Assembly: GCF_015326965.1 (NCBI RefSeq)
Contig: NZ_CP017659.1
Location: 3,432,001 to 3,496,000, forward strand
Reading direction: 5' to 3'
DNA from: Paenibacillus sp. JZ16
GTDB lineage: Bacteria > Bacillota > Bacilli > Paenibacillales > Paenibacillaceae
Length of the DNA: 64,000 nucleotides
The notes under the pieces were generated by a model. That model worked only from the letters and a program-made list of their open reading frames with translations. It ran no database searches and was not told where the DNA came from. Position 1 is the stretch's first letter. The number at the start of each line of letters is the position of its first letter. Positions 27,876-37,944 of this stretch are shown one piece after another. A program made the position numbers and the translations under genes.

Positions 27876-29711
27876 TTGAACTGGAATTGGAATAGCATTC
27901 GCACAAAATTGATTACCTTTATGATCATGGCCACCATCATTCCGACCACCATCTCCATGATCATCAGCTATGTCATGACCACCAACTCGCTCAAGGAACG
28001 GGCCGTTGTTGAAAATATGAACCTCCTCTATCAGGGACGGTTGAATTTGGAGAGCTATTTGGAAGACATGAACCGTAATTCCCTTACGGTTTATTCGGAT
28101 CCGGATTTTTTCCGCAGCCTTTATTATAGTCATGAGAACATCAATGCCAGCGGCAGGCAGTCCGCCACGCTGCAGTCCATTCAAAAAGCCATCAGCGGCT
28201 CCAGACAGGTCTATCTTTATGTCGACGGCAAAAGAGAGGCCACATTGTTCGCCCAGGATATCGCCAGAAAAACAAGTGACGTCAACCTCTATCCCGAAAT
28301 TCCCGATCTTAGCAACGATACGGTGGTCTTGCAGCCGCCCCATCCCCTGCACACGTATGGCTTTCAGTTAGCTTATCCCTACGAGGCCGATAAACAAGTA
28401 TTCACGATGTACCGGGTCATAGAACGCGTCCCTTCTACCGAGCGATTAGGCATTCTCGCCATCGATCTGGATATGAACTTCCTGAGCCGGATCAGCAATC
28501 AGCTGTTCCAGCCCGAACATGAGCAGCTGTATATTACGAATGAAGCCGGCTATATCATGTATGCCGGCCATGACGAGAAGCTTGGACAGCAGATTCAAAC
28601 GGAATGGTACGACACCATCAAGCAGTCCGGCAAGAAGGAAGGCCATTTTGAGTATAACAACAAAATCTATCTGTATAACAATATCAAGACGTCGATCAGC
28701 GACTGGACGATGATTAAGGAGATTCCTTCCTCCTATATTCTGAGCAGCGCGGACAAAGCAGCCTTCGTCAATATTTTGCTGATCGGCGTATCCCTTATTC
28801 TCATCATCGCTGCCACGATCTGGATTTCGGTCTATGTTACGGCGCCGATCCGGGAATTGGTGGGCCTTATGAGCCAAGTCAAAAGCGGACGAATGAGCGT
28901 GGATATCTCCTCTAACCGCAAAGACGAAATCGGAACCCTCCACCGCAGGTTCGGCAGCATGATGGATACGATCAACAACCTCATCTTGCAGGAATACAAG
29001 CTGAAGCTGGCGAACCGGACCAACCAGCTCCGGGCGCTGCAGGCTCAGGTGAACCCGCATTTTATGAACAATGCGCTGCAAACCATCGGCACCCTTGCGC
29101 TTGAGCATGGCATGAAGAGGATTTACTCCCTGATCTCCGCTCTTGCCCGGATGATGAGATACAGCATGTACAATACGGACAAGCCGGTCACGCTGGCCAC
29201 GGAGCTCGATCATATCAAGGATTACGCGGAGCTGCAGAAGGAACGATTTGAGAATCAGTTCGACTTCCGTTACGATGTGGATGAGTCGACTTTGCAGGTG
29301 TTGATCCCGAAAATGCTGGTTCAGCCGCTGATCGAGAACTTTTTCAAGCATGGCATGAACCCCTTGGCGGAAAACAATTACATCGCGTTAAAAAGTAAGC
29401 GCCTGTCGGCCTCCATCGTGCAGATCACGGTTGAGGACAACGGAAACGGAATGCAGGATGAGCCGTTTCAAACCCTGCAGGAGCAATTGCTTCGGATGGA
29501 AGAGATGGATCTGGAACAGCTTCAGGTTCATTCCGAAATGGAAACGGAAGACAGCAGCGGGATCGGACTCATCAACATCATGACAAGGCTGAGACTGTAT
29601 TATCGCGGAAAATCCAAGTTCAGCATCGAAAACAACAAGCCGCATGGCTTTCGAGTTGTACTGACTATAAATGTGGAAGGTGAAACGGATGAAGGCATTG
29701 ATCGTGGATGA
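27876..29711 (+). CDS. Sensor histidine kinase, YesM type (pair 1)
   Basis: About 611 residues: an N-terminal helix (about 12-38), an outer sensing domain of about 260 residues, a second helix (near 300), a HAMP segment (TAPIRELVGLMSQVKSGRM), a His_kinase domain with the phosphorylated His in QVNPHFMNNALQ, and an ATPase domain (EDNGNGM). I place the start at the TTG at 27876 because GGCGGTGA, close to a full Shine-Dalgarno, sits 5 bases upstream; a GTG at 27867 lies inside that site. It senses an extracellular sugar or binding-protein state and phosphorylates the regulator whose gene overlaps its end. Confidence 0.92.
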   Translation: MNWNWNSIRTKLITFMIMATIIPTTISMIISYVMTTNSLKERAVVENMNLLYQGRLNLESYLEDMNRNSLTVYSDPDFFRSLYYSHENINASGRQSATLQSIQKAISGSRQVYLYVDGKREATLFAQDIARKTSDVNLYPEIPDLSNDTVVLQPPHPLHTYGFQLAYPYEADKQVFTMYRVIERVPSTERLGILAIDLDMNFLSRISNQLFQPEHEQLYITNEAGYIMYAGHDEKLGQQIQTEWYDTIKQSGKKEGHFEYNNKIYLYNNIKTSISDWTMIKEIPSSYILSSADKAAFVNILLIGVSLILIIAATIWISVYVTAPIRELVGLMSQVKSGRMSVDISSNRKDEIGTLHRRFGSMMDTINNLILQEYKLKLANRTNQLRALQAQVNPHFMNNALQTIGTLALEHGMKRIYSLISALARMMRYSMYNTDKPVTLATELDHIKDYAELQKERFENQFDFRYDVDESTLQVLIPKMLVQPLIENFFKHGMNPLAENNYIALKSKRLSASIVQITVEDNGNGMQDEPFQTLQEQLLRMEEMDLEQLQVHSEMETEDSSGIGLINIMTRLRLYYRGKSKFSIENNKPHGFRVVLTINVEGETDEGIDRG

Positions 29712-31326
29712 CGAGTCTCGCGTGCGTAAAGCCATACGACTGCTGGTCCAATGGGAGACGCACGGGATTACCGATATTGAGGAAGCCGCCAATGGCCTTG
29801 AGGCGATGGAGCTGATTCCGGCGTTCCGACCGAGCCTCGTGCTCATGGATATGCTGATGCCGCTCAAAAACGGCGTGGATCTCATGGAATGGATTCATAA
29901 AAATTACCCGGATATTAAATTCATTGTTATCAGCGGGCATGACGACTTCGAATTCGTACGCAACACCATCTGGTACAGCGGCACGGATTATATCCTGAAG
30001 CCCATAGAGGAAACCGTTATCAACCAAGCGGTAGCCAAGGCGACTGCCGCCTGGAAAGCCGAGGAACGGGAGCGCCTTGCGGCGCGGCAGCAGCATGTTC
30101 AGGTGAACGAGTACCGGCCGGTCTATTCCGAGAAGCTGTTATCCAGCCTTATCGATGACAAAAGCGCCCATTCCCAGGTGGTCCATCGCCTCAAGGATGA
30201 AGGCATCGTACCGGAGCATGCGCAGACGATACGTCTGGCCGTCATGCAAATGGACAAGTCTGACCACGCGCTTTATAGCCGCTTTGGCCATCATCAGGAC
30301 TTGCTTATGTTTGCCCTGCTCAATATTTGCAATGAATTTCTGCAAAAGGACCGGATCGGGATCGCTTTCCGTCACTTTGGTTCACCTCACCAGCTGGTTA
30401 TTTTGCTGTGGGATCAGCTTGCCACACTTGCCACGCTGCTACAAGAGATCAATAACGGGATGCACCGCACCCTGTCGCGCCACATGCATTTTGGCGTGAG
30501 TCCCGACGGTCAATACCCGGCAGACATTCCGGAATTGTATGCCCGAAGCTCGTCCGCCCTGCATCAGCGCGATTTAACGGTGCTTAATCACTTTATCCAT
30601 GATACAGAGGAGCAGCGCCGATCGGGCGTTGACCATCATAGAGGCTTGCAGTTCAGCGGATTTGAGGATACCTGGAAGCTCGCCATACTTAGCGGCCAGC
30701 CCGCTCCCATAACCGAAGCCGTAGAATCATTCATCGCAGCTATTCGGAAAAGCGGCGTTCTCACGCCGGAACTTCTGGAGCGTTGGGACCGCGATATCGA
30801 AAGATTCGCCAATCACGTCATTCATGAAACGGCTAACCCGTCGTCTGAAGCTTTGTTGAAATTGTACAAAGAGGAAAGCGCCACCATCGAGCGGCCAAGC
30901 CCGGACAAGTATGTGTGCTCGCTGTCAGAGTGGCAGCAGTATTGGATTGAATTAATGAGCCTGCTGGCCTCGGCTGTCCAGTCTCAGAAGCAAACGGGTC
31001 AGGACCTGATCCATGACATTACGGCGTTTATCGAGCAAAATTATCAGAACGATGTCTCGCTGTATGATATTGCAAATCGATTTCACGTAAGCCGTGAGTA
31101 CATTTCCCGCAAATTCAAGCAAAGGCACGGCATTAACATCCCGGAACATCTGAACCGCATCCGCATCTCCAAGGCCAAAATCCTGCTGCAAAACCCGAGC
31201 TTGAAAATGGCAGCGATTTCCGAAATGATCGGCTTCAAGAACGAGAAATATTTCAGTCTTGTCTTTAAGAAGCAAGAGGGCATTTCGCCGAAGGAATTCC
31301 GCAAGCTGCATGAGCAGGAAGCGTAG
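29689..31326 (+). CDS. Response regulator with AraC-type DNA-binding domain, YesN type (pair 1)
   Basis: 545 residues. Receiver domain with DD at residues 7-8 and phospho-acceptor Asp54 (LVLMDMLMP), a long linker, and a C-terminal pair of helix-turn-helix units (DVSLYDIANRFHVSREYISRKF and LKMAAISEMIGFKNEKYFSLVF). The ATG at 29689 follows GGAAGGTGA, and the gene overlaps the kinase gene by 23 bases. It probably activates the divergent operon A. The GH42 copy 2 and operon B lie on its other side, so cross-control is possible. Confidence 0.93.
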   Translation: MKALIVDDESRVRKAIRLLVQWETHGITDIEEAANGLEAMELIPAFRPSLVLMDMLMPLKNGVDLMEWIHKNYPDIKFIVISGHDDFEFVRNTIWYSGTDYILKPIEETVINQAVAKATAAWKAEERERLAARQQHVQVNEYRPVYSEKLLSSLIDDKSAHSQVVHRLKDEGIVPEHAQTIRLAVMQMDKSDHALYSRFGHHQDLLMFALLNICNEFLQKDRIGIAFRHFGSPHQLVILLWDQLATLATLLQEINNGMHRTLSRHMHFGVSPDGQYPADIPELYARSSSALHQRDLTVLNHFIHDTEEQRRSGVDHHRGLQFSGFEDTWKLAILSGQPAPITEAVESFIAAIRKSGVLTPELLERWDRDIERFANHVIHETANPSSEALLKLYKEESATIERPSPDKYVCSLSEWQQYWIELMSLLASAVQSQKQTGQDLIHDITAFIEQNYQNDVSLYDIANRFHVSREYISRKFKQRHGINIPEHLNRIRISKAKILLQNPSLKMAAISEMIGFKNEKYFSLVFKKQEGISPKEFRKLHEQEA

Positions 31327-31381
31327 ACTGGGCAGCGGTTTGCCGCTAAAGGCAAGCAGTCTGAGTTGGGCATATAAAATA

Positions 31382-31426
31382 AAGCAGAGAGAGCATGGGA
31401 ATCCCCCGCTTTCTCTGCTTTTTTAT
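31382..31426. terminator. Bidirectional intrinsic terminator
   Basis: AAGCAGAGAGAGC / GCTTTCTCTGCTT with a 13-base loop and T6 on the plus strand, between pair 1 and the convergent GH42 copy 2. Confidence 0.85.
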
Positions 31427-31472
31427 GTGAACCCTTAGATTAATGCCTTCGCAGAAACTTCATGCACTCCTT

Positions 31473-33506
31473 CTACCCCTGCTGCTTCTCCAAGATCATG
31501 ACTCCGCGTGCCGGCACTTCGCAGGAATCTCGATGCTCCTCTCCTGTCAGCAGGTCAACGTAGGTCTCCCCTGCCAATGGCACGAGTTTGCTCTCCGGCA
31601 TGTGATTAAGTACAAAGGTGAACTCCACGCCCTCCTTCACGCGTTTTGTCACCTCAACGCCTTCCGGAGCCTTCAGGACGGGCTCAATGCCATGGTCATT
31701 GCATATCGTTTGCATCAGGTCCTTCAGGAATTGAGGCTCCGGACTTGTGGCCACATACCAGGCCTTCCCCTGCCCGAAGGAATTCACGGTTAACGATGGC
31801 ATCCCCTGATAGTAATCGGAGCCGTATTCGGCAACGACTTCCGCTCCTTCAGCATGGATCACGTCGCATAGAATGCCGCAGTCGTAGGTGCCCTCCAGTT
31901 GTCCCTTCCGGCCTCGCAGCACCATCTGATTCTGCTGGCCCGGAAGCAGCGCATCAATCTCCTCGGCCCAAACTCCCATCACCTTGCGCAGCTCGCCCGG
32001 ATAACCGCCCAGCGTCACCAGATCATTCTCGTTCACGATCCCGCTGAAGAAGGTCGTCACAAAGGTTCCGCCTTGCGACACAAAGGCCTCCACGCGCTCT
32101 GCAAATCCCTGCTTTGCCATATACATCACAGGTGCGATGACAACGTCATACTTCCGGAAGTCCTCTTCCACGCTGATCATATCGGTCTGAATATGCAGCT
32201 GGTGCAGAGCATCATAATATTTATGGACCTCATTCACGTAATTAAGGGCAACGGTCGGACCGCTCGACAGGTCAATGCCCCATCGATTCTCCCAGTCGTA
32301 GATGATCGCGACTTTGGCGTCGGAACGGGCATCCAGGATTCGGTCCCCCAGCTGCTGCAGCTCCTTGCCCAGCTCCGCGCACTCGCGGAATACGCGGGTA
32401 TGTTCATGTCCTACATGTTCGATGACCGCTCCGTGATATTTCTCGCAGGCTCCGATCGAACGGCGCAGCTGGAAGAACATCACCGTATCCGCGCCATGGG
32501 CGACCGCTTGGTAGCTCCACAACCGCATAACCCCAGGTCGCTTGGCCGAGTTGTACGGCTGCCAGTTCTGGACGCTCGGCGTCTGCTCCATGAGCATAAA
32601 AGGCTGTCCTCCCTTAAGTCCCCGCATCAAGGCATGCGCCATGGCCGTATAGCTATATGGAGTATCCAGAGACGGGTAGTTGTCCCAGGATACAACATCC
32701 ATCTCTTTGGCCCATTTGAAGTAATCCAGCTCGGGATAGAAGCCCATCAGATTCGTGGTCACCGGAATATCTGGTGTGATTCGCTTCAATTCATCCCGCT
32801 CCAGCTTATAGCAGTCCAGCAGGCTGTCCGACTGGAAACGGCGGTAATCCAGGGATATGCCTTGGAAATTGGTTCGATTACCGGACCACTCCTCGCTTAA
32901 TGCGTTAGGTACGACAATGTCTTCCCAGTCGTAGAAGGTATGTCCCCAGAAGCGGGTATTCCATGCCTTGTTCACGGCATCCAGCGTGCCGTAGCGCTGC
33001 TCGAGCCAAGTCCGGAATGCCGCGGCGCAATTATCGCAGTAACAGTATCCGCCGTATTCGTTCGATACGTGCCAGATCAGGACGGCAGGATGATCCTTAT
33101 AACGTTCCGCCAGCTTGCCGGCCATGATTTTGGCGTATTTACGGTAAGTGGGGCTGTTTGGGCAGGAGTTATGGCGACCTCCGAATTTGCGTTTACGTCC
33201 CTCGTAGTCGACGCGCAGCACATCCGGGTATTTACGGGCCATCCAAGCCGGATGGGCCCCTGTGCTGGTTGCCAGACAGATATATACCCCGTTCCGATAC
33301 AGCCGTTCGATCGTCTCGTCCAGCCAGGCAAAATCGTACGTATCCTCATTCGGCTGACTCAAAGCCCAGGAGAATACATTGATGGTGGCCACATCGATGC
33401 CCGCCAGCTTAAACATGCGGTCATCTTCCTTCCACGCTTCTGCATCCCATTGCTCGGGGTTATAATCGCCGCCATACCACATTTTGGGTAACTTTTCGTT
33501 AATCAT
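31473..33506 (-). CDS. Beta-galactosidase, glycoside hydrolase family 42 (copy 2)
   Basis: 677 residues, alignable without gaps to copy 1 over almost the whole barrel, with the same catalytic NEYGG and MEQTPS glutamates (about 150 and 307) and the same CYCDNC zinc cluster. Divergence concentrates in the first helices and the C-terminal beta domain. It is intracellular. The ATG at 33506 follows AAAGGAG. It is the last gene of operon B, 73 bases behind the GH95 fucosidase, which fits removal of the galactose that becomes exposed after defucosylation. Confidence 0.95.
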   Translation of the reverse strand: MINEKLPKMWYGGDYNPEQWDAEAWKEDDRMFKLAGIDVATINVFSWALSQPNEDTYDFAWLDETIERLYRNGVYICLATSTGAHPAWMARKYPDVLRVDYEGRKRKFGGRHNSCPNSPTYRKYAKIMAGKLAERYKDHPAVLIWHVSNEYGGYCYCDNCAAAFRTWLEQRYGTLDAVNKAWNTRFWGHTFYDWEDIVVPNALSEEWSGNRTNFQGISLDYRRFQSDSLLDCYKLERDELKRITPDIPVTTNLMGFYPELDYFKWAKEMDVVSWDNYPSLDTPYSYTAMAHALMRGLKGGQPFMLMEQTPSVQNWQPYNSAKRPGVMRLWSYQAVAHGADTVMFFQLRRSIGACEKYHGAVIEHVGHEHTRVFRECAELGKELQQLGDRILDARSDAKVAIIYDWENRWGIDLSSGPTVALNYVNEVHKYYDALHQLHIQTDMISVEEDFRKYDVVIAPVMYMAKQGFAERVEAFVSQGGTFVTTFFSGIVNENDLVTLGGYPGELRKVMGVWAEEIDALLPGQQNQMVLRGRKGQLEGTYDCGILCDVIHAEGAEVVAEYGSDYYQGMPSLTVNSFGQGKAWYVATSPEPQFLKDLMQTICNDHGIEPVLKAPEGVEVTKRVKEGVEFTFVLNHMPESKLVPLAGETYVDLLTGEEHRDSCEVPARGVMILEKQQG

Positions 33507-33579
33507 TTAGGGTTCAGCTCCTTTAGCTTCTTAATTCCGAATCCAGTTCGCCATCAACAAAGCGTTCTACGTTGTACGA

Positions 33580-35955
33580 TCAATCGTGTTCGCGGCTGCC
33601 TTTGGAAGTCGCTGGCTTGATCAGGTATATCGCCCCGCTGACCGTTTCAAATGAGCCCTGCTCATCCATCGTCACCGCACTTCCGTCTTCCCTTTTAACG
33701 GCGAGAGGCACGGAACAGCTAATTCTACAGACTCGGCCATGCGTAGAGATTACGCGCGCAGACGTTAGGATGCCTTCGCTCCATTCCATGTCCACAATAA
33801 ACCCGCCGCGAGCCTTTAATCCTCTTGCGGCTCCTGCTGCCCACGCTTTCGGCAGCGCCGGCAGCAGCTGAATAGCACCCAAGTGGCTCTGGAGCAGCAT
33901 TTCCACAAGTCCGGCCGTACCTCCAAAATTCGCATCGATCTGGAAGGGAGGATGGTCCCCAAGCAGATTAGGATGCATGGAACGGGAAATCAGCGTCCGG
34001 ACATAATCATACGCCTTGTCCGGCTGCTGTAGCCGGGCAAACAGGTTGATCAGCCATACACAGCTCCACCCCGTATGCCCTCCTCCATGGTCGATCCGCG
34101 ACATCAGCGTACGATAAGCGGCTTCCGCAAGCTGCGGCGTATCCTGAAGGGTAATGTCGGAGCCGGGGTACAGCCCATACAAATGCGATACGTGCCGATG
34201 TCCGGGCTCCGCTTCCGGGTAAGGCTCGCTCCATTCCATGAGTTTGCCCTCGGCATCAATGGCGTAAGGCAGCAGCCTCGCTGCCGCTGCCCTCCACTCC
34301 TCCCGCAGCTCGGCATCCTGGTCCAGCAGCTGCGATGCTTCAATACAATTCTGGAATATATCCCGGATGATGGCCATGTCCATAGTGGAGCCTGCCGACA
34401 CGCTGCAAGGCAGGCCTTCCGCGGTAAGGAACTGATTCTCGGGCGATGTCGACGGGCTGGTCACGAGATGCCCTTTCCCGTCTTCAATAAGCCAATCCAG
34501 GCAAAACAATGCCGCATCCCTCATCAGCGGATAAGCCGTTTCTCGCAAGTATTCAAGATTCGGCTGGAATTGGTAATGCTCCCATAGATGCCGGCACAGC
34601 CATGCGCCGCCCATTGGCCAGAAAGCCCACATGGCCCTGCCATCGCTCGGGCTGGCCATTCGCCACAGATCCACGTTATGGTGGGCAACCCATCCACGGG
34701 CGCCGTAATGAATTTTCGCCGTCCGGGCACCGCTTACGCTAAGCTCCCGGATCATCTGGATCAGCGGCTCATGACACTCGCTCAGATGCGTCGTCTCTGC
34801 GGGCCAGTAGTTCATCTCCGTATTGATATTCGTTGTATAATCGCTGTTCCATGGCGGCTGTACATGCGGATTCCATATGCCCTGCAGATGTGCTGGCTGT
34901 GTACCTGGCCGAGAGCTGGCAATGAGCAAATACCTTCCGAATTGAAACATCAGCGCCTCGAGAGTTGCATCCTCCCGTCCTTCCCGGTACGCTTCCATCC
35001 GCTCATCGGTGGCTAAAGCTTCTATGGAACGTCCATTCTCTGAACGGCCAAGCTGAAGGTCCACGCGTCTGAACAAGGCTTGATGGTCTTGGACATGCCG
35101 TGAGCGCAATTCTTCAAAGCCACGCCCCATCGCGTCCTGAAGCCTTCTCCTGCATATACCGGACGGATCGGTTCCTCCAGAACCCGGAGAGCGATCGAAG
35201 CCTTCAAAATTCGTGGCAGCCGCAATCAGCAGCGTGACCGAGCCTGCGCCGTGAATACGTATACCGCTGTCATCCACCGTAACCTGCCCGCTATCCGTTA
35301 AGGCCAGCAGCCTCATTTCATACCGTATGCCAAGCCCGTCTTCATAGAGCACCGCCCCGGGGTGATCACCTCTGTAATTCTCAGCGATATGGGTGGGAGC
35401 GTGTCCGTACAACACCAAGGATCCGTCTTCTGCGCTGCAGGTACCATGCTGCAGCGGTGAACGAAGCCCGATCTCCAATTGGATGGTTCCAGCGTTCGTG
35501 GTCGTATAACGAATAACCGCTACCTGATCAGGCGCACTGATGAATACTTCCCTGCTGAAGCGACCATCGGAGCCACCGGCTCGAAAGTGAGTGGATGCAA
35601 TTCCTGTATCCAAATCCAGTTCGCGCCTATAGTCCGTCCAATCATCCCCAACACCGCTCTGTCTGATAACCAAATCTCCTAATGGTAAAAAGGACTCCGT
35701 GCTTCTGCCGACCATCTTGTCCTCAATCAACTGTTCGGCTTCGGTATACTTTCCGGACGCAATCAGCTCTCTTGCCGATGCCAAATGCCGGAGAGCCTCA
35801 TAATTATTCGTGTCCCGGGGAAACCCGGACCAAAGTGTATCTTCATTCCATTGAATGCGTTCTTCCTGTACGCCCCCGAACACCATGGCGCCAAGACGGC
35901 CGTTTCCAAGCGGAAGCGCTTCTTCCCACTTGGCCGCGGGCTTCCGATACCACAA
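33580..35955 (-). CDS. Alpha-L-fucosidase, glycoside hydrolase family 95
   Basis: 791 residues from a TTG. It has the N-terminal family block PLGNGRLGAMVFGG and the (alpha/alpha)6 active-site block LQGIWNPHVQPPWNSDY followed by TTNINTEMNYWPAE; the NxN pair (376, 378) corresponds to the water-activating asparagines described for GH95. It acts on terminal alpha-1,2-fucose by inversion; some members act on L-galactose. There is no signal peptide, so it works on imported sugars. There is no ATG: a strong GGGGGG site sits 6 bases before an in-frame CTG at 35985, which would add ten residues, and an in-frame stop lies just upstream. It is the fourth gene of operon B. Confidence 0.92.
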   Translation of the reverse strand: MWYRKPAAKWEEALPLGNGRLGAMVFGGVQEERIQWNEDTLWSGFPRDTNNYEALRHLASARELIASGKYTEAEQLIEDKMVGRSTESFLPLGDLVIRQSGVGDDWTDYRRELDLDTGIASTHFRAGGSDGRFSREVFISAPDQVAVIRYTTTNAGTIQLEIGLRSPLQHGTCSAEDGSLVLYGHAPTHIAENYRGDHPGAVLYEDGLGIRYEMRLLALTDSGQVTVDDSGIRIHGAGSVTLLIAAATNFEGFDRSPGSGGTDPSGICRRRLQDAMGRGFEELRSRHVQDHQALFRRVDLQLGRSENGRSIEALATDERMEAYREGREDATLEALMFQFGRYLLIASSRPGTQPAHLQGIWNPHVQPPWNSDYTTNINTEMNYWPAETTHLSECHEPLIQMIRELSVSGARTAKIHYGARGWVAHHNVDLWRMASPSDGRAMWAFWPMGGAWLCRHLWEHYQFQPNLEYLRETAYPLMRDAALFCLDWLIEDGKGHLVTSPSTSPENQFLTAEGLPCSVSAGSTMDMAIIRDIFQNCIEASQLLDQDAELREEWRAAAARLLPYAIDAEGKLMEWSEPYPEAEPGHRHVSHLYGLYPGSDITLQDTPQLAEAAYRTLMSRIDHGGGHTGWSCVWLINLFARLQQPDKAYDYVRTLISRSMHPNLLGDHPPFQIDANFGGTAGLVEMLLQSHLGAIQLLPALPKAWAAGAARGLKARGGFIVDMEWSEGILTSARVISTHGRVCRISCSVPLAVKREDGSAVTMDEQGSFETVSGAIYLIKPATSKGSREHD

Positions 35956-36112
35956 TGTTGAGGCCTGCTGCTGTACTGAATTCAGTGTAATCCCCCCTTA
36001 TTCCAATTTGATAAAGGTCTTCTCGAAAAACACCTTAAATCCTTCATCTTAGGTTGTATTTATTCGAATAACTTAAGGCCCGCCGCTAGCAGCAACTGCC
36101 TTGAATAGCGGT

Positions 36113-36142
36113 AAAAGGGGCCGCATACAGCCGGCCCCTTCT
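36113..36142 (-). terminator. Hairpin between binding protein and GH95 gene
   Basis: Perfect stem AAGGGGCC / GGCCCCTT with a 10-base loop and only four T on the minus strand. It is likely a leaky terminator or an mRNA-stabilising hairpin after the binding-protein gene. Confidence 0.55.
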
Positions 36143-36155
36143 ATTCGCCTCTACC

Positions 36156-37868
36156 TTAATTATTCCAGAGTTCCACGCGTTCGCGTACCAATTCGGTGTA
36201 TTCCTGCTCCATCTTCTCGGCGCCGGCATCATTCAGTTCTTTGATGAACTGATCATACAGCGCATCGAATTTCGCAGGATCGGCAAGAATGACTTCCGGA
36301 ATCCGCTTCCGGGTAATCTCTTCCACCTTTTTGTACGTGATATTGATATTGGAGTCGCTCGGTACCGGAATGTTGTAAGCAACGCCCCACGGCTTCACTT
36401 CAAATTCTTCTTGTTTCGGCCACAGGTCTTTCCACATTTCCGCGCCGTACGCTTTCAGCGTTTCCTTCGCGGATGGCGTATAGTTCTCTATGATCGTCTC
36501 CGGGAAGTTCGTTGTGTAATAATTGTCCGTCGAATCCTTCACGCCGTCGCCGTAACGAGGGAACATGGCGTTGTACAAGCCGATTCCTGTTTCCTTGGTG
36601 AAGTTGGCGTTGTCATAGGTTTTGCGCTCTTGGACATCTTCCGGAATGACGCGCTTGCCGTCCACCACGTTGTAATGCTCGCCTTCGATTCCCCAATTCA
36701 TCAAAACTTGCCCTTCTTCGGAAGCCAGATAATCCAGGAACTTGATGATTCGAACCGGATCCTTCGCGGATGTCGTAATGCCTACGCCCCATCCGGCGAC
36801 GTAACCCGTGTCTTGGAATGTTGCATCCTTGGTCGACTCATCCAGTTGGATCGGGAATCTCGCATAGGTGCGGTTTTCCTTACCGGAAGATCTTAGCGCG
36901 TTGGTTGCATTGCCGAAGCCCCACTCCTGATCGATGACGCCAAGAACACGGCCAGAGGAGATTTTAGCTTCGTATTGGTCCGTCTTCTGCACGAACGTTT
37001 CTTTATCCAACAAGCCCTCGGCGTTCATATGATTCAGCCAGCGGAAGTATTCCTTCTCTTCCGGCCGCTTGTAATGAAGCTTCGCCTCGGTTGTTTCCGG
37101 GTCGATATAGTACTCGCCGTCATCCGATACGCCTGTCGCGATAAACGCCGGGTTTGTTACCGAGATCATGATTCTCCATCCGTCCGCATTCAACGTCAGC
37201 GGAATCGTCGGCTGGCCGTCAATGGTCGGGTGTTTCTCGGCATACTCTTTCAGTGCGTTCTCATAATCCTTCACCGTTTTCAGTTCAGGGTAACCGAGTT
37301 CTTTCAGCACTTCATGCTGGATCTGGAACGTGCCGCCAGCATCAAGGGCCTGATGGTCCACCGCTGCAAGTGTCGGGAGGACATAGATGGCCTCATCCTC
37401 ATTGCTCCATTTCAGACGGCTCATATATTCTCCATACACCTTCTTGATATTCGGCGCATGCTCTTCGATCAGATCTGTCAGATCAATAAACGCTCCGGAA
37501 TCCACAAACAAATTGGCGTCACCCTTGGCAAATACCAAGTCCGGATATTCCCCGCTCGCCACCATCAGCGGGAGCTTCTGATTGGAGCCGTCCACCGCGT
37601 ATTCGGCCTGGATCGTAATGCCGGTTTTCTCGGTCAGCTTCTTGCCGACCGCGTCCTGCATGTTGGCCCAGTTTGCATTGGAATCCGCGCTGTAATACGT
37701 CATGGTCATCGGCTCGAGCTTCTCTTCCTGCTGCGTATCGTTGCCGCTGCTTCCTTCTTCGCCGCCGTTTGCGCTATTGTTGCTGTCGCCGTTGCCGCAT
37801 GCCGCCAGAACGAATGTGGCCATCATCATGATCGCGAGCAGCAGCGACAATCTCTTCTTATGTTTCAT
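36156..37868 (-). CDS. Sugar ABC transporter substrate-binding lipoprotein, LplA/YtcQ type (operon B)
   Basis: 570 residues, the long type typical of Lpl/Ytc importers. The signal peptide ends in the lipobox LAAC (Cys24) and is followed by an Asn/Ser/Gly tether. Family features include MMVASGEYPD-like PLMVASGEYPDLVFAKGD and VVDGKRVIPEDVQERKTYDN. It should present a larger oligosaccharide to the LplB/LplC permeases. The enzymes downstream (fucosidase, beta-galactosidase) and the nearby alpha-xylosidase suggest xyloglucan fragments. Confidence 0.93.
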   Translation of the reverse strand: MKHKKRLSLLLAIMMMATFVLAACGNGDSNNSANGGEEGSSGNDTQQEEKLEPMTMTYYSADSNANWANMQDAVGKKLTEKTGITIQAEYAVDGSNQKLPLMVASGEYPDLVFAKGDANLFVDSGAFIDLTDLIEEHAPNIKKVYGEYMSRLKWSNEDEAIYVLPTLAAVDHQALDAGGTFQIQHEVLKELGYPELKTVKDYENALKEYAEKHPTIDGQPTIPLTLNADGWRIMISVTNPAFIATGVSDDGEYYIDPETTEAKLHYKRPEEKEYFRWLNHMNAEGLLDKETFVQKTDQYEAKISSGRVLGVIDQEWGFGNATNALRSSGKENRTYARFPIQLDESTKDATFQDTGYVAGWGVGITTSAKDPVRIIKFLDYLASEEGQVLMNWGIEGEHYNVVDGKRVIPEDVQERKTYDNANFTKETGIGLYNAMFPRYGDGVKDSTDNYYTTNFPETIIENYTPSAKETLKAYGAEMWKDLWPKQEEFEVKPWGVAYNIPVPSDSNINITYKKVEEITRKRIPEVILADPAKFDALYDQFIKELNDAGAEKMEQEYTELVRERVELWNN

Positions 37869-37944
37869 TGCTATACCCCCTAAATCGATTTTTGATCATC
37901 TATCGTATAACAGGACATGTTGCCTGCTGATACCATACTTGCGC

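Noticed and set aside
37735..37830. Low-complexity stretch in the operon B binding protein as a broken gene
   Set aside because: It is the normal Asn/Ser/Gly tether after the lipobox; the frame is intact.
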